A stretch of 64,000 nucleotides of DNA from Euglena gracilis (Eukaryota; Euglenida; Euglenophyceae; Euglenales): the NCBI GenBank assembly GCA_039621445.1, contig CP154954.1:39331816-39395815 (forward strand). The letters are read 5' to 3'. Of this stretch, positions 11,259 through 24,017 are shown in pieces. The stretch's first letter is position 1. Every line of letters starts with the position of its first letter. A program made the translations under genes and the position numbers. The notes beneath the pieces were generated by a model. It did not search any database. It was not told the DNA's origin and worked only from the letters and a program-made list of their open reading frames with translations.

Positions 11259-11456
11259 GGGTCAAAGTCTGCGTTTAAGAATCAGTTCTTGATATAGAGA
11301 TTCAGAAAAAGAAAAAAGAATTCCGAAAAAAAGAGACAAAATGTTGGTCGACATTAACAGGTTTCAGGCTGAAACTGTAAATGTCCCAAAACGGAACAAA
11401 AAGGCATTCAAAAAGGAAACAAAAGGTTGGTCGATTTCCAAGACATCGGAAACGGT

Positions 11457-11590
11457 TTATGTAAGTCGATTTCCATTCAGGCGCCTGTTTATGACAGTCG
11501 ATTTCCATTCAGGCGCGCCCGTTTATGTCGGTCGATTTCCATTCAGGCACCGTTTATGTCAGTCGATTTCCATTCAGGCGCCCGTTGATG
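11457..11590 (+). repeat. Second 32-bp tandem array, about 4 degenerate copies
   Basis: It carries the same unit as 10529-10750, with small length changes between copies (an extra GC in one, a lost G in another). It is preceded by GACATTAACAGGTTTCAGGC, so the leader and array are duplicated together about 0.9 kb apart. Confidence 0.9.
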
Positions 11591-15252
<3,662 letters not shown>

Positions 15253-15964
15253 GTTGGAGTTTCATTGTTTCTGCTTCATAAAATTTGAAAGAAAAAAACA
15301 GATCAAGAAGGCTTGAGACGGACCAATGTGAATCATTTGTCAAAAGTTGGAATGAAATCACAAATTCTGCGGTGAACCAGCTTTTGCAGCAATGACATCT
15401 CCGCTTCAATGCGCATTCTAAACCATTTTGGTCGATTTTGGGGGGCTCCAACAAAATCATTATTCAAAGCGCAGTACTTTGGACAGAATCTCCGCCTTAA
15501 GACACAGACCTCATGCCTGAAGTCCAGCGCCTTAGATGCAGTCCTGAGACCTTGCACCCCAAACGCAGACTTAAAGCCAACTGTGCAAAACACCCGATCC
15601 GTGTGCAAAAATTTTCGGAACGGAGACAAATATTTTTGAGATAAAATGCAAACCTTTTTGAGATAAATTGCAAAAATATTCACCGGAAGTGCAAAGCAAT
15701 ACGGTGTGAATTGCGAAAGATTCGGGGGTTCGGTGTAGGGGAAAAATTGATTCCTGGCACCCTTAGACATCCACCCAAATCATCAAAAACTGTGTTTTTC
15801 GAATGTTTCTATTTTGCCCCCGTTCGAGGCCTTTAGCCGGCCCTTGGGCCGAAATGGAGAGGGGCGGTCCTTACAGAAATAAAAAAATGCTGTCCCTTAA
15901 TGCATCCCCACCCCCAAAGGACATGGTGATGCCTTGCAAAAGTTCATTTTATCATCGAGTGCCC
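15253..15964. other. Gene-free stretch
   Basis: No gene or clear repeat is recognisable. There are several AAATATTTTTGAGATAAA-type runs near 15625-15680. Confidence 0.5.
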
Positions 15965-16515
15965 CCCACCCTCCCAATGAAATTAGAGCTCTTGACGGCA
16001 TAACAGCATTGTCACACCTGTTCGGGGAAGAACCGTGGGTGCAGCAGGGATGTATGGGAAGCCGAGGGGGAGTCCAAACCCCCCCCCCCTGCCTCCGAAG
16101 ATGGAAGGGGGAGGGATCATATGGACTGTCAAAAGGCCGGATGACAAACCAAAAATGTTCAACAGCAGTTTTTTGACTCTTCTGTAAAATAAACACAAAA
16201 AATGTTCACTTTTAACCATTTTTTCCCCTGCGGAAAACATCAGAGCACTGACAATGTGCAATATCCTGAAAAAATGAGGGGGGGGGCAAATTTTGAAATG
16301 CAGCGCTGGCAGAAAACTGTCCGATGTTTTTGGAACCAGAGGGGGCTGGACCCAACCACCTTTCCCCATTGGGGCGGGGCAGGGTTGGGACCCCCCACCC
16401 ACCATCTACCCAAATTGAAGGGCTTCCCATACATCCCTGGGGTGCGGGTACTGCACCTCCTTTTTGGGAAGCATCCAGAACATCTGGAAATTCTCAAAAC
16501 AGGGCTTGAAATCCA
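15965..16515. repeat. Dispersed repeat U, copy 1
   Basis: It matches 17684-18262 in the same orientation. Shared phrases include TAGAGCTCTTGAC, GGATGTATGGGAAGCCGAGG, GGAGGGATCATATGGACTG and CAAAACAGGGCTTGAAA. There is no coding evidence. Confidence 0.85.
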
Positions 16516-16589
16516 CCTGCTGCAGCCACCCAAGTCCAGTACATACCATAGCTTAGCGATCCCCTGGGGGGGGGAGGGGGTCACTTCCA

Positions 16590-16830
16590 CTCCAAAGAAA
16601 AACAGTCAGTCACTTTTTCGGGCAAGCCAGTCAGTCACTTTAACCCCCCCAGGGGGAGGTTGGCCACTCAGACAAACCAGTCACTTTTTGGCCTTTCAAA
16701 GCCATTTTTTTGGCCAACATTTTCTCTGGCGCCTTCGGGGTTGTCCACTCAGCCACTTTTGGGTGATTTCTGCCCCCCCCCCCCCAAAAAAAAACAGTCA
16801 GTCACCCCCCTGGGGGGGGGGGACAGGTGT
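16590..16830 (+). repeat. Interspersed CAGTCAGTCAC motif cluster
   Basis: Five or more copies of CAGTCAGTCAC or CACTCAGCCAC are separated by C- and G-runs. They look like decayed short repeats and have no coding content. Confidence 0.5.
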
Positions 16831-17136
16831 TAAGCAATGGTCTGGTCCAGTGACTGCTTCTTGTGGGGGAACAAAATGCGCCTCCTCCATCTGCCGTTTC
16901 TTCACCTGCGAATGGGGAGATGTATGGTGGTGGACACCATCAAAAACACATGCGAACACATTCACAGCCACCCACCAACCCCCACCCCCACCCCCACCCA
17001 CACCCCCACGTGCACGCTACCATGCTGGCGCTGACGAACACTATTGACTTTCAAAAATGAACAATCAGCCACTTTTTTTTTCAAAATCATTCAGGCCCTA
17101 GAGAGCCCCAGCTCACCCTTCTCTCCTAACTTTGTC

Positions 17137-17231
17137 TGCCAACCAACAACAAAGACCGGCTGAAAATGGCTGCAGGAACCGGATGTATTTATTTGGAGAC
17201 ATACCTTGTGCAAAGCCCACCTGCATGAAGA
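17137..17231 (-). repeat. Inverted copy of the 10289-10392 repeat
   Basis: CAACAACAAAGACCGGCTGA and GGAGACATACCTTGTGCAAA are reverse complements of the 10.3 kb copy, with scattered differences. Confidence 0.75.
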
Positions 17232-17683
17232 TTATTTTTCGACCACAGTGTCCAATGCCTTCAGCACCTGGCAACGGAAATTTTTTTTTCGACAAACTTG
17301 CACACATTTCCCCTCCACCCTCCCCACACACATGTTCACTTCCACTCTTCAAAAAAAAACAGAAATTGACACACGGGGGGACTAAGACCGGGGGGTCCCC
17401 CCCATGGGCCCCACACACTTTTCCATGAAATTGACCAAAAAATAAAGAAAACCCTAAAAAAAAATGGCTCCTGCCTTCGGCGCCGAAAAATATATCCCGG
17501 GGGGGCGGGCGGTTGGCCAGACCCAACCACCCACCCTACCCCCCCTACTCAGGGTCCAAGACTAAAAGCACTCCAGACTGGGCAAAACAATAAAGAATCA
17601 CTTTGGAGATAAAAAACCAGTCAGTCCTCCGCCGCAAAAAAGCAGACCCAGCAATGGGGCTGGCAAGCTGGGATTCAACCCCC

Positions 17684-18262
17684 TCCCACCCCGCACAATC
17701 AAACTAGAGCTCTTGACAGCATAACAGCATTGCCACACCTTCTCGGGGAAGAACCGTTGGTGCGCAGGGATGTATGGGAAGCCGAGGGGGAGTACAACAC
17801 CCCGCCCCTGCGTCCAAAGATGGAGGGGGGAGGGATCATATGGACTGTCAAAAGGCCGGATGGCAAACAAAACCTGTTCAACAACAGTGTTTTGATTCTT
17901 CTCTAAAACAGACAGAAAGAATGCGCATTTCTAACCATTTTTTTCCCCTTCCGGAAAACATCAAAGTACTGACAATGTGGAAATTCCTGAAAAATGAGGG
18001 GGGGAGCAAATTTTGCATTTTCCTGAGATGCAGCGCTGGCAGAAAACTGTCCGATGATTTTGCAACCAGAGGGGTCTGGACCCAACCGCCTTGGGGGGCA
18101 CCCTGCAGCCCATTGGGAGGCAGGTGGTTGGGACCCCCGCCAACCCACCATCTACCCCAAAATGAAGGGCTTCCCATACATCCGTGGGGTGCGGGTACTG
18201 CGCCTTGTTGTTGGGGAACGCCCAGAGCATCGGGAAATTCTCAAAACAGGGCTTGAAAGCTA
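17684..18262. repeat. Dispersed repeat U, copy 2
   Basis: This is a direct-orientation partner of 15965-16515. The flanking sequences differ on both sides, so this is a separate insertion or duplication. Confidence 0.85.
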
Positions 18263-18704
18263 TCCTGCCACTTCTGCCGCGCCAGCAGCCAGCGGTGGCG
18301 CTGCTCGCCGCCTGGCATCCCCCAAAGTGTGTCCCGCAGAACACAAAACCCCACAAAAAAGCACAACAAAAAGCGAAAATACCGTCTGATAACGTTGCCG
18401 AACCTGCAAGCAGAATTGCTCCGAAAACAACACAAGCGAAATATACACAAAACCACCACGGAACTTGTGGGTGGCCCAATACTGACCACCATCAAACATC
18501 AGCAGGGCTGTCAAGATGGGTCGGTTCCGTCGCAATGCAATTGCTGGCCAGGCACCTATAACCTGCACCTGAATTTTTGCACCACCTATTCAATAGAAAT
18601 CACCAAGAAGGGCATTTGCTTTGGTAATGTGGCTTGTGGCAGCGCTTTGCCAAACTGAGATCATCTCTCACAACAAACATTCTGCCGCCTTGGGCACTCA
18701 CCGC

Positions 18705-19495
18705 CCTGATTGCTTGCACCGGACCGGCCATTTGTTTGCGTCGGCCTTGCCGGTCATTTGCTTGCTTTGGCCATGCTGGCAGCCATTTGCTTGCTTCGGC
18801 CACACCACCAGACGTTTGATTGCTTCGGCCACTGGCAACCATTTGCTTCCTTGGCCACACCGGCCATTTGCTTGCTTCGGCCGCGCTAACACCCATTCAG
18901 CAACGTGCCACTAGCTTGATTCTGCCGCCCTAGCAGCCATGCTGGCAGCCATTTGCCTGCTTCGGCAGCACTAGCAACCATTTGCTTGCTTCGGCCACAC
19001 CGGCCATTTGCTTGCTTCGGCCGCACCAGCAGCCCTTTGCTTGCTTCGGCCGCAGTAGCAGCCATTTGCTTGGTTCAGCCGCACCAGCAGCCATCTGCTT
19101 GCTTCGGCCGCACTGACCAGCCATTTGCATGCTTCGGCCGCACCAGCAGCCCTTTGATTGCTTCGGCCGCAGTAGCAGCCATTTGCTTGGTTCAGCCGCA
19201 CCAGCAGCCATTTGCTTGCTTCGGCCGCACTAGCCGCCATTTAGTTGCTTCGGCCGCACTAGCAGCCATTTGCTTGCTTCGGCCGCAAGAGCAGACATTT
19301 GCTTCCTGCGGCCGCACTAGCGGCCATTTGCTTGCATCGGCCGCCGTAGCGGCCATTTTTTTTTGCTTGCTTCGGCCGCACCAGCAGTCAGGTGCTTGCT
19401 TCGGCCACACCGGCCATTTGCTTACTTCAGCCGCACCAGCGGTCATTTGCTTACTTCGGCCGCCGGTGAAGCCATTTGCTTGCTTCGGCCGCGAG
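18705..19495. repeat. 29-bp tandem array, block 1
   Basis: The unit begins CAGCAGCCATTTGCTTGC and ends TTCGGCCGCAC (29 bp). Copies are degenerate, and some are 3 bp shorter (CACCGGCC variant). A four-unit sub-repeat of 116 bp is visible between 19022 and 19215. Units contain no frequent stop codons, so long open frames occur in several frames on both strands. These encode a 29-residue periodic sequence because three 29-bp units make 29 codons, and I do not regard them as genes. The block ends exactly at the outer end of the element B 3' LTR. Confidence 0.93.
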
Positions 19496-20289
19496 TGTAC
19501 GTCTGATTCCCAATTCCCCTTTCCCAATTCCCAAAAGCCTTCGCTTTCGCCTTGGCGCACCTACTTGGGAACTGAAAATCAGAGTAACAGAAAACCCTTT
19601 TCCCACTTCCCAAGAAGCAAAGCACAGAGCAATGCAGGGAGGATGGACTGGACATCCAAGTCCGGTCTGGAGAAAAGGAAGACAAACAGAATAAAGAATA
19701 CCACCTGTGGAGAGAGAAGGGGCACCCATTAGGAAATCCTAATAGGATCTGCTTCCATCCTAACTTCCTCAACGGAAGGGGACAGAAGCATACGCCTGGT
19801 ACACATCCCCCTCCCAGGGCTATGCCCGATTTCCTCTTTGGACCAGGCATTCTGGCCACAGGCCTTTCGGACACAGACCTGGTCTGTTGGAGGTGCACCC
19901 TGGCGCATCCACAGGGGCCCTTTCCGTCGCACAGGGGTCCACTCAAAAAGGGGGGCGGAAAGGAGGGGGACCCAAAAGCCCAAAACGCGCAAAATGGTTT
20001 CACCTACTTTGCGGTGGCTTATGGGTGTATAGTATACTATAGCCCACTGGTGAAAATGGGGCTGGCAGGTTTCCTTGCCAAGCAAACCCATCCACCCAGT
20101 TTGGGTGTGCTAAAGGCACTTGGGGTTGGTCCATGGGCATTCAGGGAATACCCATGGGGAGGGTGTGGAAGGAGGGGGCCTCTGACCAGTCAAACCTGGG
20201 CAGGGCGCATGGCCAGTCAAACCTGACCACGCAAAAGAAAAGTCCTACTCTACAAAACCAACTGCCGGCGACAGCATTTGTCCGGGGGG
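19496..20289 (-). repeat. 3' LTR of element B (5' boundary unresolved)
   Basis: The terminus TGTACGTCTG (plus strand; CAGACGTACA in element sense) at 19496 is identical to the LTR terminus at 35891, where a primer-binding site follows. The same ~790-bp sequence follows element C (48105-48899) and is repeated to 49593. An AT-rich TATA-like stretch, complementary to GGGCTATAATATACTATAC, lies at 20026-20044 and could be the promoter. I place the inner limit at the G run 20284-20289, because similarity to the element C copy ends there. The true LTR start may be further right, up to 20714, and I see no clear polypurine tract. Confidence 0.75.
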
Positions 20290-20295
20290 AAAGTA

Positions 20296-20473
20296 GAGAG
20301 GAGTGGGGGGTTGGCTTAGGCCAGAAAAGGTGCTGTCTCGCAGCCTTAAGGCCTCAAACGGCCGAAAAGAAAAAGGGAAAGGAAGAGAGGAGTGGGGGGT
20401 TGGCTTAGGCCAGAAAAGGTGCTGTCTCGCAGCCTTAAGGCCTCAAACGGCCGAAAAGAAAAAGGGAAAGGAA
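20296..20473. repeat. 89-bp tandem duplication beside the 3' LTR
   Basis: There are two near-perfect copies starting at 20296 and 20385 with GAGAGGAGTGGGGGG, each containing CCTTAAGGCCTCAAACGGCC. They lie between the extra polyprotein and the LTR. In element sense they are pyrimidine-rich, the reverse of a normal polypurine tract. Confidence 0.92.
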
Positions 20474-20714
20474 AGAAAAGAGGCCTTCCCGCCCTGTGCG
20501 CTGCGTGTCGCACGCCCGCGAGAGGGGAGAGGGGAGAGGGGTGTGCATGCATGCGCACGGAATCCTGCACATGGCAGCATCCCGGTGGGAACTTACTAGC
20601 AGCGAATACCGCAAAGGGTCTTCGAAGGGTTGCTCGGGCGAATACCCGAACAAGGGTTCAGGCGAATACCTGACGAGGGTTCTGAAAGACGCCGCATTGG
20701 CGCTGACAGACACC
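20474..20714. other. Short region between extra cistron and 89-bp repeat
   Basis: It contains a series of short near-repeats (GGGCGAATACCCGAACAAGG-like, 20630-20675) and the ORF stop region. It might be 3' untranslated sequence or part of the LTR. Confidence 0.4.
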
Positions 20715-22622
20715 TCACCTGCCTCTATCGGCTGGGCGTTCGCGTACCTCACGCCAGTAGTCGTGTTGAGGGTCCCCTAATGGGACCTCGACCAACTCCA
20801 GTTGGCGTGGGGAACGTGGTGGAGCTGATTCACTCCGAATGGTGTTGAGCTCCGGATCGTTGGCATCAAAGGAAGGGGTCTCCCATTCCTTGATCCAACT
20901 GTCCGGCAGTTTCTCCCTGGTACGGTCAGCATGATGCTGAAGGTACCGTTGGAGGTGCTCCCAGAAAATTCTGGGCAGCATCACCGGCCAGATAATGTAA
21001 TTCATCCGGGGGTGATTCGCAGGCACCTGCGGGGGCATCCCCGGGGTCTGCTTGAAGTTGACGTCATACGCCCACCTCGCTGTCCGAGCTCTTGCGGTAT
21101 GGGGCCGTAATACAGCCGCCAACCAACCTCTGAAGTCCACCAAATCGTGTTCTTCAGGAGGCCGCAGTGGCAAGGCGTATCCGCCATGCTGACGCCTGGA
21201 GAACAGGGGGTAAACCTGTGTCTCCCAGTCGCCATCAGTCCAGAGGTAAGGCACTCTTACCCTGGCGTGTTCCTCGACGGCGAGGCGCATTGCCCCAGCG
21301 TCGATCTGGTATTCACGGGCCATTCCCGTGTGGCGGTAGCTTTCTACCTTTCGGAAGTCAGAGTGCTTCAGGCGTCCTTCCACGTGCTTGTACTCCTTCT
21401 TCCACTTCTCCAGTGTCTCCCAATGCTGGGGGACAATGGTGGTGACTGCACCATCGGCAGTCTGCACGAACTTGGCACTCATACATTTGATGCACAAGGC
21501 AGGGATATCCCTGTCGTGAGCATTCCCACTGTAGGAGTAGTTCAAGTTGCGCTTCCAGGCGTTCAGGCACTCGCCACATACGAGCGCCACACAGTTTGGC
21601 ACAAATGCCCTGTGATGGAACGTCGTGGATTGAACCTGCCGCTTGCACACATGCAAAAGTGCCTGGTTGTGCCGCACATGGTGGCACACGGTGCACGTCC
21701 AGGCAAAGGTCGTGCCTTGCAGGAAATCCAACACGCAGTCCTCACCGAAGTACTGTGCCAGTACTCGGGGTGAGCGCCTGTTCCAAAATGTCCAGGTGTG
21801 TTCCGGGACATAGTGGAAAGGTTCTCCTCGGACGAAGAGGGGCTGAATCCATCGATTCAGTGCCCCTTTCTGGTGCCGAATAGCAGCCAGCTTCCTCGTC
21901 CTTTGTTCCACGGTGCCTAGGCTGGTCAGGATATATTGAGTCCAGAGCTGGGCATCCGCAGACACGGGAGGTGAAGCAGGTTCATCCTGCTCCTCATCCG
22001 TCGAACCGGCGGAAGATTGGGTCTGTCGACCACGAGCCTTACCTTTCGGTTTGCTCTGGCCGTACCCGGACGATGCAACGGCCGAATAGTCCTGCATTGT
22101 CGTAGGGCCTTTTGGCTGTCCGCCAGTCTGGCATCCAGCGCCACCTTTCGGTGGTGGTTTCCCATCACCGCCTTGGACGGGGGGCTTACAGGGTGCAGCA
22201 CCCGGCTTGCCTCCTTTCGGCTTCGCACTCCCGGAATCAGGAGGCGATGGCTGCGGCTTACTCCTGGTATCAGGAGCAGGTTTTGCTGGAGCAGACGATT
22301 GTCGTCTGGGCGAAGCGGGCATCATGACCGCTGGATCGCGCATGACGCTCCGAGGCGTTGGTACCCGTTCCTGGGGTTGTTCAGCCGGCGTCCGTCGAGC
22401 AGGTTCATCCTGCCCGTGGGGGCGTGGGACTGTGGTTGTCACCGGAATCGGTGCTTCCACAGGCGCTGACACTCCCGGAAACTCTCCCATTGTCATCGGG
22501 GTGTCAGAGGGTCTGCGCGGTGTCGGTGGTCGTGGGGGTATTTCCTCCACTTCCATTTCGACGTCTGGCCGAGGAGGTTTATCCTCCACAACCGCTGGCG
22601 CAGGTGCTACTGGAGGTTGATC
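20715..22622 (-). CDS. Extra 3' polyprotein, C-terminal third (element B), unknown function
   Basis: This frame follows a single TAG (22623-22625) in the same frame as the preceding part, so the two probably form one chain. The first ~220 residues are Pro/Ser/Lys/Gly-rich low complexity. A folded-looking part follows with paired cysteines and histidines: WTCTVCHHVRHNQALLHVC, then CVALVCGECLNAWKR and ALCIKCMSAKF, spaced like a multi-zinc module. The end is rich in charged and aromatic residues (WAYDVNFKQTPG, NYIIWPVMLPRIFWEHL). No signal peptide or transmembrane span is seen, and I recognise no family. A remnant of the proline-rich part lies at 1-650. Zinc-dependent nucleic-acid binding is only a guess. 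Confidence 0.75.
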   Translation of the reverse strand, partial: DQPPVAPAPAVVEDKPPRPDVEMEVEEIPPRPPTPRRPSDTPMTMGEFPGVSAPVEAPIPVTTTVPRPHGQDEPARRTPAEQPQERVPTPRSVMRDPAVMMPASPRRQSSAPAKPAPDTRSKPQPSPPDSGSAKPKGGKPGAAPCKPPVQGGDGKPPPKGGAGCQTGGQPKGPTTMQDYSAVASSGYGQSKPKGKARGRQTQSSAGSTDEEQDEPASPPVSADAQLWTQYILTSLGTVEQRTRKLAAIRHQKGALNRWIQPLFVRGEPFHYVPEHTWTFWNRRSPRVLAQYFGEDCVLDFLQGTTFAWTCTVCHHVRHNQALLHVCKRQVQSTTFHHRAFVPNCVALVCGECLNAWKRNLNYSYSGNAHDRDIPALCIKCMSAKFVQTADGAVTTIVPQHWETLEKWKKEYKHVEGRLKHSDFRKVESYRHTGMAREYQIDAGAMRLAVEEHARVRVPYLWTDGDWETQVYPLFSRRQHGGYALPLRPPEEHDLVDFRGWLAAVLRPHTARARTARWAYDVNFKQTPGMPPQVPANHPRMNYIIWPVMLPRIFWEHLQRYLQHHADRTREKLPDSWIKEWETPSFDANDPELNTIRSESAPPRSPRQLELVEVPLGDPQHDYWREVRERPADRGR

Positions 22623-24017
22623 CTACGTCGTAGCCGTCACGACAGATGGCTCTGTCGGCTGGGGTTCATCTCCTGATGGTGGTTGCACTGATGCCGGAGA
22701 TGGGGGTGCGGGGACACCGACATCTGGTATCTCCACGACCTCGGCGGCGGAGCTTGATGCTACGCCTCCACCTCGTGGCGTTAGTGCAGCAGCCACGGCA
22801 GTAATGCCAGTGACCACAGCGCCAAGTACTCGGCCTCCTAATGAGGTTCGTGCTGTGGGGCTGGCGGGTTCCTCGGGGATATCCTCGACGACCACACCAG
22901 TCACCTCGGCTTCAGGCTCAGCCGTCGACACAGGCGCTGCAGCCATAGGTACATCCCCTATGGGTGCTTCGTCTGGCCGAGGCTGTGCCGGAGTAGGCAG
23001 AGCAGCGTAGAGGATATCCTCGACGTTCTCGCCTTCCTCCTGGGGGAGTTCCTCGTCTCCACCTGTCGGTGGACAGACGGGAGCCGTCGCAGGGGCCCGG
23101 GAAACTGATCGTTCCCCTGCCACTCGCGGGGCAGAGACGAAGGACACTGCCGTTCCTGTCGGAGACGGCGGCGCTGCCTCCAGAATGGTGACGGAGGGGC
23201 TGCGTTCGCGTTCCTCCCGCCGCGGAATCGCGGTGGTGGAAGCGACGGACGCCTCACGTCTCCTTCGCGCCAGAGGTTCATCCTCCGGGGCGATGAAGGC
23301 GCGCAGATCCTCGAGTGAACGAGGATCGTCGGGGTGCCATCGGCATCCTTGAGCATCCGCCAGCACGTAAAAGGCCAGCGTGCTGCTGCTGGGGCGGTTG
23401 GGCCAGGGTGGTGGCCATGATGGCTGCACCCACGCATTGGCAGGCCTGTTGGGGCTCAGGAATCCGCGGTAACGCGTGTCTTCCCAGACCTCGAAAACCC
23501 CTTCCTCGAACTCCTGCACGCATGCCAAAATCGGCATACCCAGGTCGAGGATGGCCTTCGGGTAATTCATCAGCTGGAGGAATACCTCCCGGTCGAGGGT
23601 ACCGCCAAACTGTCGCCTCAAAAGTTCTTCCAGGTCGATACCGGCCAGGTGCCAGTTGGGGCGCAGGTCGGCGATGACCCGACGACGACGAGGTCCCTCA
23701 ACGGGGTCGCCGTAGTCTGGTGGCAGACTTTCCATACCTGGTCCATCGTCCTGGGGGTCACGGAGACGTATATACACCTCCATGACGTAGGTGGTCCAGG
23801 CTCGCCACCAGAACTGCTGCAGCATAAGAATACGCTGCTTGTGGACGCGGCGACTTCTGCCCTGGACATCCGGGGCGTCGCGGCACACATGCATAAGCAT
23901 GCGGCGTCCCATCTCCAGGCCCGGGTTATCCCGAGGCGGTGGAGGGCTTCCACGCACGCCGAATCCCCAGAAGTCGACAGTGAATTCCCTCCTGCCATTT
24001 ATTACAACAGAGGTCAT
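22623..24017 (-). CDS. Extra 3' polyprotein, middle part (element B), unknown function
   Basis: The frame is open for 464 codons. The N-terminal ~200 residues are conserved in element A: TVDFWGFGVRG, AWTTYVMEVYIRL, FYVLADAQGC. The rest is acidic, Pro/Ala/Thr/Ser-rich and probably disordered, with one short hydrophobic stretch (VLGAVVTGITAVAAAL) that is too weak to call a membrane anchor. The 5' end overlaps the previous frame (24017 against 23926). Compared with element A, the region before TVDFWGFG has one extra nucleotide, so a frameshift (mutational or programmed) divides what is a single frame in A. It ends in TAG, and the next frame continues in phase. Confidence 0.75.
   Translation of the reverse strand: MTSVVINGRREFTVDFWGFGVRGSPPPPRDNPGLEMGRRMLMHVCRDAPDVQGRSRRVHKQRILMLQQFWWRAWTTYVMEVYIRLRDPQDDGPGMESLPPDYGDPVEGPRRRRVIADLRPNWHLAGIDLEELLRRQFGGTLDREVFLQLMNYPKAILDLGMPILACVQEFEEGVFEVWEDTRYRGFLSPNRPANAWVQPSWPPPWPNRPSSSTLAFYVLADAQGCRWHPDDPRSLEDLRAFIAPEDEPLARRRREASVASTTAIPRREERERSPSVTILEAAPPSPTGTAVSFVSAPRVAGERSVSRAPATAPVCPPTGGDEELPQEEGENVEDILYAALPTPAQPRPDEAPIGDVPMAAAPVSTAEPEAEVTGVVVEDIPEEPASPTARTSLGGRVLGAVVTGITAVAAALTPRGGGVASSSAAEVVEIPDVGVPAPPSPASVQPPSGDEPQPTEPSVVTATT

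Noticed and set aside
18930-19732. Open frames up to 259 codons over the 29-bp arrays (also 36-38.5 kb)
   Set aside because: The unit lacks stops, so long frames arise in several frames on both strands. Their periodic residues simply follow the DNA period.
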